This document shows, one piece after another, positions 42,155-50,735 of a stretch of DNA of 64,000 bases. The DNA comes from Streptomyces spirodelae (lineage in GTDB: Bacteria > Actinomycetota > Actinomycetes > Streptomycetales > Streptomycetaceae). Every line of letters starts with the position of its first letter. Position 1 is the stretch's first letter. The notes beneath the pieces are model-generated. The model was given only the letters and a program-made list of their open reading frames with translations. It was not told where the DNA came from and made no database searches. The stretch is from assembly GCF_017676385.1 (NCBI RefSeq), contig NZ_JAFFZN010000013.1:124001-188000 (forward strand). The letters run 5' to 3'. A program made the translations under genes and the position numbers.

Positions 42155-42680
42155 GCGGGAGGGACCGCGGCTGGATGTACCGCGTACGCCCCGGCGTACG
42201 CTGCTGCCGACCTACGACCCGGAGGTGTTCGGGCAGTTCTCGGAGCGGATCGCCCGCTTCATCGGCACCGGCCGCTTCCTGCTGTGGATGACGGTCGTGA
42301 TCATCGTGTGGATCGCCTGGAACATCGTCGCGCCGGTGGGCTGGAAGTTCGACGAGTACCCGTTCATCTTTCTGACCCTGGCCCTCTCCCTCCAGGCGTC
42401 CTACGCGGCGCCGCTCATCCTGCTCGCGCAGAACCGCCAGGACGACCGGGACCGGGTCAATCTGGAACAGGACCGCAAGCGCAACGATCGCAGCATCGCC
42501 GACACCGAGTTCCTCACCCGGGAGATCGCGGCGTTGCGAATGGGCCTGGGCGAGGTCGCCACCCGCGACTGGATCCGCTCGGAGCTGGCCGAGCTGGTCA
42601 GAGAGCTGGAGCAGAACGACCGCGAGGCCGCGGGGGCCCGGGAGCCGGGCCAGTCCCGGGAGAGTGACCAAAACCGCTGA
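42147..42680 (+). CDS. DUF1003 membrane protein
   Basis: A 177-residue protein with two adjacent membrane helices (FLLWMTVVIIVWIAWNIV; FIFLTLALSLQASYAAPLIL) and the DUF1003 hallmark NRQDDRDRVNLEQDRKRN after them. It ends in a charged helix that may form a coiled coil. Its start overlaps the MgtE-N/CBS gene by 8 bp, so expression is coupled; in other bacteria DUF1003 proteins are often near Mg/CBS genes. Function unknown. Confidence 0.88.
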   Translation: MAEREGPRLDVPRTPRRTLLPTYDPEVFGQFSERIARFIGTGRFLLWMTVVIIVWIAWNIVAPVGWKFDEYPFIFLTLALSLQASYAAPLILLAQNRQDDRDRVNLEQDRKRNDRSIADTEFLTREIAALRMGLGEVATRDWIRSELAELVRELEQNDREAAGAREPGQSRESDQNR

Positions 42681-42725
42681 CCGGCCGCTTAGGAGAGCCC
42701 ACCTACTCGGCCGTACCATGCATTC

Positions 42726-43883
42726 ATGGCTACCGAGACCCAGGAAACCACCCCCACCGAAGACGCGGTGCGTGCGGCGCTCGCCACGGTGAACGACCCG
42801 GAGATCCACCGGCCGATCACCGACCTGGGGATGGTCAAATCCATCGGCATCGCGCCCGGCGGCGCGGTCGACGTCGGGGTCTATCTGACGGTCTCCGGCT
42901 GTCCGCTGCGCGAGACCATCACCGCGAACGTGACCGAGGCCGTACAGCGTGTGCCCGGGGTCACCTCCGTCAGCGTCGAGCTGGACGTGATGAGCGACGA
43001 GCAGCGCCGTGAGCTGGCCGCGTCCCTGCGCGGCGGCAAGGCCGAGCGCGAGATCCCCTTCGCCCAGCCCGGCTCGCTCACCCGCGTCTACTGCGTGGCG
43101 TCCGGCAAGGGCGGCGTCGGCAAGTCGTCGGTGACCGTGAACCTGGCAGCGGCGCTGGCCGCCGATGGAATGAAGGTCGGCGTGGTGGACGCCGACATCT
43201 ACGGCCACTCCGTGCCGCGCATGCTGGGCACGGACGGGCGCCCGACCCAGGTCGAGGACATGATCATGCCGCCGTCCGCACACGGCGTGAAGGTCATCTC
43301 GATCGGGATGTTCACCCCGGGCAACGCCCCGGTCGTCTGGCGCGGCCCCATGCTGCACCGGGCGCTCCAGCAGTTCCTCGCCGACGTCTACTGGGGCGAC
43401 CTGGACGTGCTGCTGCTGGACCTGCCGCCCGGCACCGGTGACATCGCCATCTCGGTCGCCCAGCTGGTCCCCAACGCGGAGATCCTGGTCGTGACGACCC
43501 CGCAGCAGGCGGCAGCCGAGGTCGCCGAGCGTGCGGGCTCCATCGCGGTGCAGACCCACCAGAAGATCGTCGGCGTGATCGAGAACATGTCCGGCATGCC
43601 CTGCCCGCACTGCGACGAGATGGTCGACGTCTTCGGCACCGGCGGCGGCAAGCAGGTCGCCGAGGGCCTCACCCGCACCACCGGCGCCGAGGTACCGGTG
43701 CTGGGCGGTATCCCGATCGACATCCGGCTGCGCGAGGGCGGCGACGAAGGCAAGCCGGTCGTCCTCAGCGACCCGGACTCCCCCGCGGGCAAGGCGCTGC
43801 GCACAGTCGCCGACAAGCTCTCCTCGCGCCAGCGCGGCCTCTCGGGCATGTCGCTGGGGCTCACCCCGAGCAACAAGTTCTGA
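42726..43883 (+). CDS. mrp: Mrp/ApbC P-loop iron-sulfur carrier
   Basis: A 385-residue protein with an N-terminal MIP18/DUF59 domain (DPEIHRPITDLGMVKS, SGCPLRETI) fused to a ParA-like ATPase. It has the deviant Walker A SGKGGVGKSSVTVNLA and LLDLPPGTGD. The Fe-S-binding CxxC lies in GMPCPHCDEM. Mrp proteins bind and transfer 4Fe-4S clusters in Fe-S protein maturation. It follows the DUF1003 gene by 45 bp and precedes a strong terminator. Confidence 0.95.
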   Translation: MATETQETTPTEDAVRAALATVNDPEIHRPITDLGMVKSIGIAPGGAVDVGVYLTVSGCPLRETITANVTEAVQRVPGVTSVSVELDVMSDEQRRELAASLRGGKAEREIPFAQPGSLTRVYCVASGKGGVGKSSVTVNLAAALAADGMKVGVVDADIYGHSVPRMLGTDGRPTQVEDMIMPPSAHGVKVISIGMFTPGNAPVVWRGPMLHRALQQFLADVYWGDLDVLLLDLPPGTGDIAISVAQLVPNAEILVVTTPQQAAAEVAERAGSIAVQTHQKIVGVIENMSGMPCPHCDEMVDVFGTGGGKQVAEGLTRTTGAEVPVLGGIPIDIRLREGGDEGKPVVLSDPDSPAGKALRTVADKLSSRQRGLSGMSLGLTPSNKF

Positions 43884-43900
43884 GCCGCACCCAGCACAGC

Positions 43901-43943
43901 GCACGGACCCCCGTACGGAACGTCTCCGTACGGGGGTCCGTGC
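43901..43943. terminator. Bidirectional terminator after mrp
   Basis: GCACGGACCCCCGTACGGA (43901-43919) pairs perfectly over 19 bp with TCCGTACGGGGGTCCGTGC (43925-43943), loop ACGTC. It lies between the convergent mrp and the next minus-strand gene. Confidence 0.88.
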
Positions 43944-43979
43944 GTGTGCGGCGGGCCGCGTGTGCGTCCAGCGGGGCGC

Positions 43980-44636
43980 TCAGCCCTGCTCGTACTCGGT
44001 GATGTCCTTGACCACGGCGAAGCCGAGGCCGTAGGCGCTCATCCCGCGCCCGTAGGCGCCCAGGTGGACGCCCTCCTGGGCCGATCCCGCGAGCACCCAG
44101 CCGTACTCGGACTCCCGGTAGTGGAAGTCGGTGGGGATGCCGTCCACCGGCAGCGAGAGGGTGCTCCAGCCGGAGCCTTCCAGGTCGTCGGCGAGCTCCC
44201 AGGCGACGCTGGTCTGCTGGTCGAGCCAGTCCTGGCGCAGGCTGCGGTCCATCTCCATCGGGAAGCTGCACGAGAGCAGCCCCGAGCCCGCCAGCCAGGC
44301 GGCGGTGGAGACGGAGGTGGCCTCCAGCGTGCCGGTGCCGTCCGCGCTGCGCCGCACCGGGCGGCTGGCGAGTGTGACGACGACGGCGAAACTCTGGTTG
44401 TCGGAGGAGGTCTCGGCACGGAGGGAGGGCTCCTCGCCGTGACCGGTCGAACCGTGCTCGACCGTGCCGTCGGCCGCCGTGCCCACCTGCATCAGCCAGC
44501 GTGGCCCGGTGAAGGCCGCGTCCAGGCCGTACCACGGAAAGGCTGCCATCAGATAGTCGTCCACCGCCCGCCGCGCGCCGGGTACTCCCTGTGCGGCGGG
44601 CTCGGTTTCACCGGCTGGCCGACTCGTCGTCTCCAT
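43980..44636 (-). CDS. Conserved hypothetical protein
   Basis: A 218-residue soluble protein with recognisable order (MAAFPWYGLDAAFTGPRWLM, FAVVVTLASRPVRR, GWSTLSLPVDGIPTDFHYRE, YGLGFAVVKDITEYEQG). No signal peptide, membrane segment or catalytic motif is evident. It lies between mrp and tatB, and a related streptomycete gene is probably conserved here. Function unknown. Confidence 0.75.
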   Translation of the reverse strand: METTSRPAGETEPAAQGVPGARRAVDDYLMAAFPWYGLDAAFTGPRWLMQVGTAADGTVEHGSTGHGEEPSLRAETSSDNQSFAVVVTLASRPVRRSADGTGTLEATSVSTAAWLAGSGLLSCSFPMEMDRSLRQDWLDQQTSVAWELADDLEGSGWSTLSLPVDGIPTDFHYRESEYGWVLAGSAQEGVHLGAYGRGMSAYGLGFAVVKDITEYEQG

Positions 44637-44858
44637 CTGTGCGACGCCTCCTCATTGCCCTGTTGCCTGGGCAGCCGAGCTCCTCGGACGGCGACCCCCG
44701 ACACTGGGAGGATAGCCACACCGGTCCGCCGTGTCGGTCATGCCCGGTGGATCAGGACGCGGTGCGGGTGGCGAGATGGACGGCAAAAGCCGTAGATGTC
44801 CCAGTGGGGCGAAGCCCGAGGTGACGCGATCGTTGCCTGATGAGCCGTCAGCCAGGAC

Positions 44859-45380
44859 TCAGGTGGCGTCCGCGTCGAACGGCGGCGGGTCACTCTTGCG
44901 CAGCACATCCCCTTGGACCGGACGGCCGTTCACCCCGTCGGCGGTGTGCTTGGTCAGGTCAGGGCCCTGCTTCCCGGCCGGCTGGATGCTCTTGCCTGCC
45001 GCGGCGCCGTTCCCTTCGGAGCCGCCCCCGTGCCCGGTGCCGTTGCTCCCGCGGTCGGTCCCGTTGACCGCGTCGGTGACTTCGGCCAGATCCTTGCGCA
45101 GGTCGAAGCTGTTGGTGATCTCCTTGATGCCCAGGTCGTCGTTGTCGAGCAGATGCTTGCGCGCGAACGTCTTCGGATTCAGGTCCTCGAACTCGAAGTC
45201 CTTGAACTCCGGCCCCAGCTCACTCCTGATGTCCTCTTTCGCACTGTCGGAGAACTGCCGCACCTTGCGGATGAACGCGGCGACGTCCTGGATCACCTTG
45301 GGGAGCTTGTCGGGGCCGAACACCAGCACTGCGAGCACGATGAGCGCGACCAGCTCCAGTGGTCCTATATCGAAGAACAC
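44859..45380 (-). CDS. tatB: Twin-arginine translocase subunit TatB
   Basis: The 173-residue protein starts VFFDIGPLELVALIVLAVLV, the single N-terminal TatB helix with the conserved Glu and Pro-Leu. It is followed by the FGPDKLPKVIQD hinge and an amphipathic helix (FIRKVRQFSDSAKEDI). The C-terminal half is a Gly/Asn/Asp-rich disordered tail. TatB receives folded Tat substrates together with TatC. The gene is downstream of htrA on the same strand, in the conserved sigE-rseA-htrA-tatB order. Confidence 0.95.
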   Translation of the reverse strand: MFFDIGPLELVALIVLAVLVFGPDKLPKVIQDVAAFIRKVRQFSDSAKEDIRSELGPEFKDFEFEDLNPKTFARKHLLDNDDLGIKEITNSFDLRKDLAEVTDAVNGTDRGSNGTGHGGGSEGNGAAAGKSIQPAGKQGPDLTKHTADGVNGRPVQGDVLRKSDPPPFDADAT

Positions 45381-45488
45381 CGTGCAGCTCCCTCACTCCG
45401 TCCACGGCTCTTGCAGCCAGATGTCACGGTACCCGCCCGCGGCCCGCGAGCGGGAGCCCGCCCCGTCACCGGCTGCCCTCCCCCGCCG

Positions 45489-47285
45489 TCAGCCGGTGGC
45501 CGAGCCGAGCGTCACCCGCACGGTCCGCTCCGCGCCCCCGGAGCCGCCCCGGCGTACGGTCAGCTTCAGCTTGTCGCCGGGACGGTGGCTGCGGATACGG
45601 ACGATCAGCTCCTCGCCGCCGGACACCAGCTTGTCCCCGACCTTGGTGATCACGTCGCCCTCCTTCAGCCCCGCCTTGTCGGCCGGTCCGCCCCGTACGA
45701 CCGCCTCGCCGTTGCCGCCGTTGCCGCCGGCACCGCCGATCCGCGCACCCTCGCCCTCGTACTCCATGTCGAGCGAGATCCCGATCACCGGGTGGGTGGC
45801 CCGGCCCTCGTTGATCAGCTCCTCGGCCACCCGGCGGGCCTGGTTGACGGGGATGGCGAAGCCCAGACCGACGCTGCCGCCGCCACCGCCCTCGCCGTCG
45901 GGCAGTACCGAATCGCTGCCCCCGCCCTTGATCGCGCTGTTCACCCCGATGACCCGGCCCCGGCTGTCCACCAGCGGACCGCCGGAGTTGCCCGGGTTTA
46001 TCGGAGCGTCCGTCTGGAGCGCGTCCACATAGCTCAGCTCGCTGCCCGGCTCCTCGCCGCCCGCCGTGATGGGCCGTTCCCTGGCGCTGACGATGCCGGT
46101 GGTGACCGTGCCGTCCAGGTCGAAGGGAGCACCGAACGCGATGACCGGGTCGCCGACGCGGACGGAGTCGGAGTTGCCCAGCGGCAGCGGGGTCAGGCCC
46201 GAGACGTGCGAGACCTTGATCACGGCCAGGTCGTAGCCGCTGTCACTGCCGATCACCTCGCCGGTCGCGGTCTGGCCGCCGTCAAAGGTGACCCGCACCG
46301 CGCCTTGGCCCTCGGCGGACTCGACCACGTGGTTGTTGGTCAGGATGTGGCCCCGCCGGTCCAGCACGAAACCGGTCCCCGTCGCCTCCGCGCCGCCGCC
46401 GCGCGTGTGCAGCGTGACGACGCCGGGCAGGGTCCGGCGGGCGATGCCCGCGATGCTGCCCTCGGGGCGCTCACCGCCCTCGCCCGCCGGTCCGGCGGCG
46501 GTCTGGGGCAGCTTCACATCGCTGACATTGCCGTTCCGCTCGACGTAAGCGCCGATGAGTCCACCCGCACCGCCCGCCACCAGGGCCAGCACCAGGCCGC
46601 CGACGACGATCCGGGACCTGCGCCGGGAACGCTGAACGGAGACCTGGGGGACTTGGTGGGCCTCGGGGAATCGTGGGGCCTGGAGGGCTTGGGGGGCCTC
46701 GTGGACCTCGGCGGCGTCAAGTGCTGTGACGGGCGGCTGGGGCGACGGAGCGGCCGGAGTGCCACCGGGGGCGGCCCCGGGGGCTCCGGGGGCGTTCCGA
46801 GGGGCTCCGGGAGCGTTGCCGGGGGCGCCCTGACCGGCACCGCCGCCGAGCGTTCCTGGGGCGCTGTCCGGGCCGCCGGTGGGCACGCCGTAGGGCGGCG
46901 TCGCACTGCCGGGTGGGAGGGCTACGCCCTGGGGCGGGGTGGCGGACGGGCGCTGGACGGGCGGTGCGGGAGCCCAGGGGCCCGGTCCCCCGTACGGGGG
47001 TGTCGAGTACGGGTCCACGCCGTGCAGCGGCTCAGGACGGGCGGCGGGAACCGGCGCAGCCGCCGCCTCACCGGCCTCCGCCCGGGGAGCCGCCTCGGCC
47101 TCCGTCCCGAGTGGCATTCCGGGTGCCGTTCCGCCTGCCGCCACGGGTGCCGTTCCGGTGGCTGTCCGTGCCGCCTGCGGCTGCGCGGGCCCCGCCTCGG
47201 CTCCGGGCGTCGGCCGGCCGCCGGGAGCCCAGCGTGGGCGGCTCCACCACTTCGGCTGCTGCCCGGTGGCCTTCGGCTCGTCCAT
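45489..47285 (-). CDS. htrA: HtrA/DegP-like membrane-anchored serine protease with PDZ domain
   Basis: The 598-residue protein starts at ATG 47285 (GGAGAGGG upstream). A 200-residue Pro/Gly/Ala-rich cytoplasmic region leads to one membrane helix (IVVGGLVLALVAGGAGGLIG). The trypsin-like domain has the triad ILTNNHVV (His), GYDLAVIKV (Asp) and PGNSGGPLV (Ser), then a PDZ domain near the end (GLKEGDVITKVGDKLV). It should degrade misfolded envelope proteins. The position after the anti-sigma gene ties it to the ECF-sigma stress response. Confidence 0.94.
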   Translation of the reverse strand: MDEPKATGQQPKWWSRPRWAPGGRPTPGAEAGPAQPQAARTATGTAPVAAGGTAPGMPLGTEAEAAPRAEAGEAAAAPVPAARPEPLHGVDPYSTPPYGGPGPWAPAPPVQRPSATPPQGVALPPGSATPPYGVPTGGPDSAPGTLGGGAGQGAPGNAPGAPRNAPGAPGAAPGGTPAAPSPQPPVTALDAAEVHEAPQALQAPRFPEAHQVPQVSVQRSRRRSRIVVGGLVLALVAGGAGGLIGAYVERNGNVSDVKLPQTAAGPAGEGGERPEGSIAGIARRTLPGVVTLHTRGGGAEATGTGFVLDRRGHILTNNHVVESAEGQGAVRVTFDGGQTATGEVIGSDSGYDLAVIKVSHVSGLTPLPLGNSDSVRVGDPVIAFGAPFDLDGTVTTGIVSARERPITAGGEEPGSELSYVDALQTDAPINPGNSGGPLVDSRGRVIGVNSAIKGGGSDSVLPDGEGGGGGSVGLGFAIPVNQARRVAEELINEGRATHPVIGISLDMEYEGEGARIGGAGGNGGNGEAVVRGGPADKAGLKEGDVITKVGDKLVSGGEELIVRIRSHRPGDKLKLTVRRGGSGGAERTVRVTLGSATG

Positions 47286-47468
47286 GCCCTCTCCAGTTGG
47301 TCACCCGCACTGTCCGCCTCGCCCGGCTGCCTCCTGCGGCCCACGGCTCGGGAGGCCCCTTGGGGTCCCTGCCGGGCGTCAGATTGTCGAGAGGATTCAA
47401 CCAGGAACGCGGAGCACCGCACAGCGGGCGTCAACCCGTCGGCGCCCGGGGCCGCGTAAGTGCCCGGG

Positions 47469-48572
47469 TCACTGCCCGGCCGGGTCCGCCGCGGGTGTCG
47501 AGGCCGTCAGGGAACCGGTGGCCACCGGTGCTCTGCCGGGGAAGGACCGCAGCACCGACGGGTCGTGCCGGACCGGGCCCTGAGCCGACCGCACCTCGGC
47601 CGAGGGCTCCCGCAGGGCACCGGGCAGCAGCGACGCCGAACCCCGCAGCGAGGTCAAGCTCCGCTCGGCCCCGTCCCGCCCGTACCAGCCGGTGGCGTTG
47701 GTGGAGGGCGAGACGTGCGACCGCTCGAACAGCGACAGCGGCGCGGAGGAGCGCCGCAGCAGGCTCACCGGCGCCGTCAGCCGGCTGCTGGGTGCCACCG
47801 CGCCGTGCGAGGCGAGAGGGGCGAAGGTGGGCCCGGAGTTCGAGGTGCGGCCGCTCTGCGCTCCGCCGCGGTGCTCGCCGCCGCGCCGCCTGTTGTCCCG
47901 GGCGGCACCGGAGCCGGAGCCCGCGCTGCGCACCGAGTTGGCCGACGGGTTGTCGCCGCCTCCCCCGGAGCCGGAGTTGCTCGCCGCGCCGGAGGCGAAG
48001 GTGCCACCGAGGGCGAGGGCTGCGAGCGAGAAGGCGCCCGCGGCGGCGAAGGCGAAGCGCCGCCGGCCGCGGGAGGCGGAGCGCTCCCGCTCGGCGCGGT
48101 CCACGGCCCGCTCAGCGGCCTGCTCGGGCCCGTCCGGAGGGGGGATCTCATGTATCCGGAAGCCGCGCTGCGGGGTGAGCGGGCTGCGCCCGCCGCCCGG
48201 CAGGTGGTCGAACACCCAGGGGGAGCTGTCCCGGCCGCCGGGCAGTGCCGTCTTGGTGAACGCACTGCCCCGCGCTGGTCCCCCGTCCGAGGGACCTCCC
48301 GAGCCGGGGCCGCCGTCCATGTCGTCGAACGGGGCAGGACCCAGTCCGCTGTCGGCGGGCAGCCCTTGCAGCCGGGCGAGGAGCCCGGCCGACGGTGGGG
48401 GCGGCGGCGCGTCGGCGAAGACGTTCTTGAGCCGGCGCTGCGCATCGGCCTCGGCCTTGCACCCCTGGCAGGTCGCCAGATGGGCGAGGACCCGCTCGCG
48501 CGCGTCATGGCCCAGCTCGCCGTCCACAAGGGCGGCGAGGCGGTCTCCGAGGTGGTGTTCGGCGGAGGTCAC
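47469..48572 (-). CDS. Membrane anti-sigma factor with zinc-binding (ZAS) domain
   Basis: Starts at GTG 48572, which overlaps the sigma-gene TGA (GTGA), so synthesis is coupled and near stoichiometric. The N-terminal anti-sigma domain carries HDARERVLAHLATCQGC, the H-x3-C-x2-C type zinc motif of RseA/RsrA proteins. A single membrane helix lies near residues 185-205 (FAFAAAGAFSLAALALGG). The remaining C-terminal half is Ser/Gly/Arg-rich and would be outside the cell. By context it is the equivalent of mycobacterial RseA. Confidence 0.9.
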   Translation of the reverse strand: MTSAEHHLGDRLAALVDGELGHDARERVLAHLATCQGCKAEADAQRRLKNVFADAPPPPPSAGLLARLQGLPADSGLGPAPFDDMDGGPGSGGPSDGGPARGSAFTKTALPGGRDSSPWVFDHLPGGGRSPLTPQRGFRIHEIPPPDGPEQAAERAVDRAERERSASRGRRRFAFAAAGAFSLAALALGGTFASGAASNSGSGGGGDNPSANSVRSAGSGSGAARDNRRRGGEHRGGAQSGRTSNSGPTFAPLASHGAVAPSSRLTAPVSLLRRSSAPLSLFERSHVSPSTNATGWYGRDGAERSLTSLRGSASLLPGALREPSAEVRSAQGPVRHDPSVLRSFPGRAPVATGSLTASTPAADPAGQ

Positions 48573-49342
48573 CCGGCGCTCACCTCGCCCGTCCGGGCCG
48601 TCGGCACCACCGCGCTCAGGGTGCGCTGCTGCTCGGCCCTGGCGGCGGGCGAGCGGTGCTGGAGCGCCTTGCGCAGGTGGGAGCGGCCACGGTGGATACG
48701 GCTGCGGACAGTGCCCAGCTTCACGCCGAGGGTGGCGGCGATCTCCTCGTAGGAGAGGCCCTCGATGTCGCAGAGGACCACGGCGGCGCGGAACTCGGGC
48801 GCGAGGGTGTCCAGGGCCTGCTGGACGTCCGCGTCGAAGTGGGTGTCGTTGAAGTGCTGCTGCGGGGTGGGCTCGCGGCTGGGGAGCCGCTCGGCGGCGT
48901 CGTCGGCGAGCGCGTCGAAGCGGATGCGCTGCTTGCGCCGGACCGTGTCCAGGAAGAGGTTCGTGGTGATGCGGTGCAGCCAGCCCTCGAAGGTGCCCGG
49001 CGTGTACGTCGACAGCGAGCGGAAGACGCGGACGAAGACCTCCTGGGTGAGGTCCTCGGCGTCGTGCTGGTTACCGGTCAGACGGTAGGCGAGCCGGTAG
49101 ACCCGGGCGCTGTGGGTGCTGACGATCTCCTCCCAGGAGGGAGGGGTCCACGCCTGCGCGTCCGCATCGGTCGCGAAAGTCGCCGTGGTCGCGGAGTCGG
49201 CGGTGCGGGACTGGTCAGCGGTGTCGGTCACGGATTTCGGCTGTGCCGTCGACCTGCGGAATCTTGAGAAGACGCCGCGGTCCCGGCTCGCAGCCGCACC
49301 TCCCCTGTCGGCTCTGGTGGTGTCCACTGGAGCCCCTACCAT
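48569..49342 (-). CDS. sigE: ECF RNA polymerase sigma factor, SigE-like
   Basis: From ATG 49342 (GGGAG eight bases upstream; GTG 49348 is an alternative) the protein is 257 residues. A 75-residue polar N-terminus precedes region 2 (RVYRLAYRLTGNQHDAEDLT, VFVRVFRSL, FEGWLHRITTNLFLDTVRR) and region 4 (VVLCDIEGLSYEEIAATLG, TVRSRIHRGRSHLRKAL). The order sigma, anti-sigma, htrA, tatB matches mycobacterial sigE-rseA-htrA-tatB, so an envelope-stress role is likely. An ECF-type promoter for its own gene is visible upstream. Confidence 0.93.
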   Translation of the reverse strand: MVGAPVDTTRADRGGAAASRDRGVFSRFRRSTAQPKSVTDTADQSRTADSATTATFATDADAQAWTPPSWEEIVSTHSARVYRLAYRLTGNQHDAEDLTQEVFVRVFRSLSTYTPGTFEGWLHRITTNLFLDTVRRKQRIRFDALADDAAERLPSREPTPQQHFNDTHFDADVQQALDTLAPEFRAAVVLCDIEGLSYEEIAATLGVKLGTVRSRIHRGRSHLRKALQHRSPAARAEQQRTLSAVVPTARTGEVSAG

Positions 49343-49420
49343 AGCCACATCTCCCGTTAGCTCCGGATAAGAAAAATTGCCCGGCTTTGCCGACCGCTCT
49401 CATGCGGTCCCTGTCTCCTC

Positions 49421-49447
49421 AACGCCCGGTCCCATCAGCAGGTTCCC
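49421..49447 (-). promoter_or_regulatory. ECF-sigma-type autoregulatory promoter of sigE
   Basis: On the minus strand GGGAACC (49447-49441), a 16-base spacer and CGTT (49424-49421) match the SigE/SigH-type consensus GGAAC-N16-18-CGTT. The likely start of transcription is about 70 bp before the sigE ATG. Positive autoregulation is usual for this sigma class. Confidence 0.65.
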
Positions 49448-49469
49448 GGGCCAACGGATACAGTCACGA

Positions 49470-50165
49470 TTGCGTGGAGGACGGGGACAGGAGAGGGCCA
49501 TTACCGGCAACCGGCAGACGAGCTGGGGGTTCGCCGACGCGTACGGCGCCGAGCTGGTCGAGAACGCCGAGAGCGAAGCACTGCGCTGGGCCCGCGACCG
49601 GGCCCAGGACGCCGGGCTGCGCACGGTCTCCCCTGCCACCGGAGCGGCGCTGCGGCTGCTGGCGGCGGCCGCCGGAGCCAAGGCCGTCGCGGAGATCGGC
49701 ACCGGCACCGGCGTCTCCGGGCTGCACCTGCTGCACGGGATGCGGCCCGACGGGGTACTCACCACGGTCGACACCGAACCGGAGCGGCAGCAGTTCGCGC
49801 GCGAGGCGTTCCGGGCCGCCGGGTTCATCGGCAACGGGGGCAACAGGGTGCGGTTCATCCCCGGCCGGGCCCTGGACGTGCTGCCCCGGCTCGCGGACGG
49901 CGGCTACGACCTGGTCTTCTGCGACGGCGACCGGACGGAGTGCCTGGACTATCTCGCCGAAGCGTTGCGGCTGCTGCGCGACGGCGGGCTGATCTGCTTC
50001 GCGGGAGTCTTCGCCGAGGGCCGTACGGGCGAGCCGACAGCGCACTCCCCCGAAGTGCTGCGGCTGCGCGAGCTGTTGCGCACGGTACGGGAGAGCAAGG
50101 TGCTGGTGCCCTCGCTGCTGCCGGTCGGCGACGGCCTGCTGTGCGCGGTCAAACGCGGTGAGTGA
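49470..50165 (+). CDS. O-methyltransferase, SAM-dependent (Rv1220c-like)
   Basis: SAM-binding motifs are clear: AVAEIGTGTGVSGLHLL (motif I), VLTTVDTEPERQQFAREAF, and YDLVFCDGDRTECLDYLAEA. It belongs to the class I (COMT-like) family. The start is uncertain. I give TTG 49470 as the conservative coordinate. The best Shine-Dalgarno site, AGGAG at 49489-49493, instead points to ATT 49500 (ITGNRQTSWGFADAYG), at which conserved sequence also begins. It diverges from sigE, as Rv1220c does in M. tuberculosis. The substrate is unknown. Confidence 0.85.
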   Translation: MRGGRGQERAITGNRQTSWGFADAYGAELVENAESEALRWARDRAQDAGLRTVSPATGAALRLLAAAAGAKAVAEIGTGTGVSGLHLLHGMRPDGVLTTVDTEPERQQFAREAFRAAGFIGNGGNRVRFIPGRALDVLPRLADGGYDLVFCDGDRTECLDYLAEALRLLRDGGLICFAGVFAEGRTGEPTAHSPEVLRLRELLRTVRESKVLVPSLLPVGDGLLCAVKRGE

Positions 50166-50199
50166 CCGGGCGAGCGGGAGACGACGCGGGCGGGAAACG

Positions 50200-50246
50200 C
50201 CGCCGCCCCGGCCGGTACGCGCTGCGCGTACCGGCCGGGGCGGCGG
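50200..50246. terminator. 22-bp bidirectional terminator hairpin
   Basis: CCGCCGCCCCGGCCGGTACGCG-free arms at 50200-50221 and 50225-50246 are exact reverse complements (22 bp), with loop CTG. It lies between the convergent methyltransferase and DUF3117 genes. Confidence 0.88.
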
Positions 50247-50258
50247 CCTGCGGACTGA

Positions 50259-50426
50259 TCAGCCGCAGACCTTCTTCAGTTCCTCGCCAAGCGCCGTTGC
50301 CTCATCCGGTGTCAGCTCGACGACGAGTCGCCCACCGCCTTCGAGCGGAACGCGCATGACGATGCCCCGCCCCTCTTTGGTCACCTCGAGCGGGCCGTCA
50401 CCCGTCCGCGGCTTCATGGCCGCCAT
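50259..50426 (-). CDS. DUF3117 small protein
   Basis: A 55-residue protein from ATG 50426 with GGAAGGGG upstream. It begins MAAMKPRTGDGPLEVTKEGR, continues VMRVPLEGGGRLVVELTP and ends ELKKVCG. This matches the highly conserved actinobacterial DUF3117 family (Rv1211 in M. tuberculosis) in length and sequence. It is too short for many gene finders. Function unknown. Confidence 0.93.
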   Translation of the reverse strand: MAAMKPRTGDGPLEVTKEGRGIVMRVPLEGGGRLVVELTPDEATALGEELKKVCG

Positions 50427-50735
50427 GCTCGTTCCCCTTCCTGAAACCAGCCGATCGCGCCGGGGGTCCCGTAAGCGGGCACAGTTTCACCGGCATCGAA
50501 CACATTGCTTCCCCGCCATTATCCCGCATCGCAGGACCCGATGACCAACATCGGTCCACATCTCTTCTTCCTCGACCGCACACAAAACCACCCAATGTGG
50601 CGATCACCCTGCGGTACCGCCCGGCTTCCGCTCATTCGCCGGTACCCCCGGGTTTGACGCAGGTCACATGCGCGGGGCCGGGACAGGCGGGCGCCTGCCC
50701 TGTCGGAGCCCGATGATCTAGGCCATGCTGAGCAC
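50427..50735. promoter_or_regulatory. Divergent promoter region between DUF3117 and enoyl-CoA hydratase genes
   Basis: 309 bp without a credible ORF, with local AT-rich patches (for example about 50510-50600) unlike the surrounding DNA. GGTACCGCC ... GGCGGTACC-like short inverted pieces are not convincing. TTTGACGCAGG at about 50653 offers a -35-like TTGACG for the plus-strand gene. No specific regulator site can be assigned. Confidence 0.4.

Noticed and set aside
42075..43904. 609-codon minus-strand frame opposite mrp and DUF1003
   Set aside because: It is antisense to genes with clear motifs and has the usual shadow composition.
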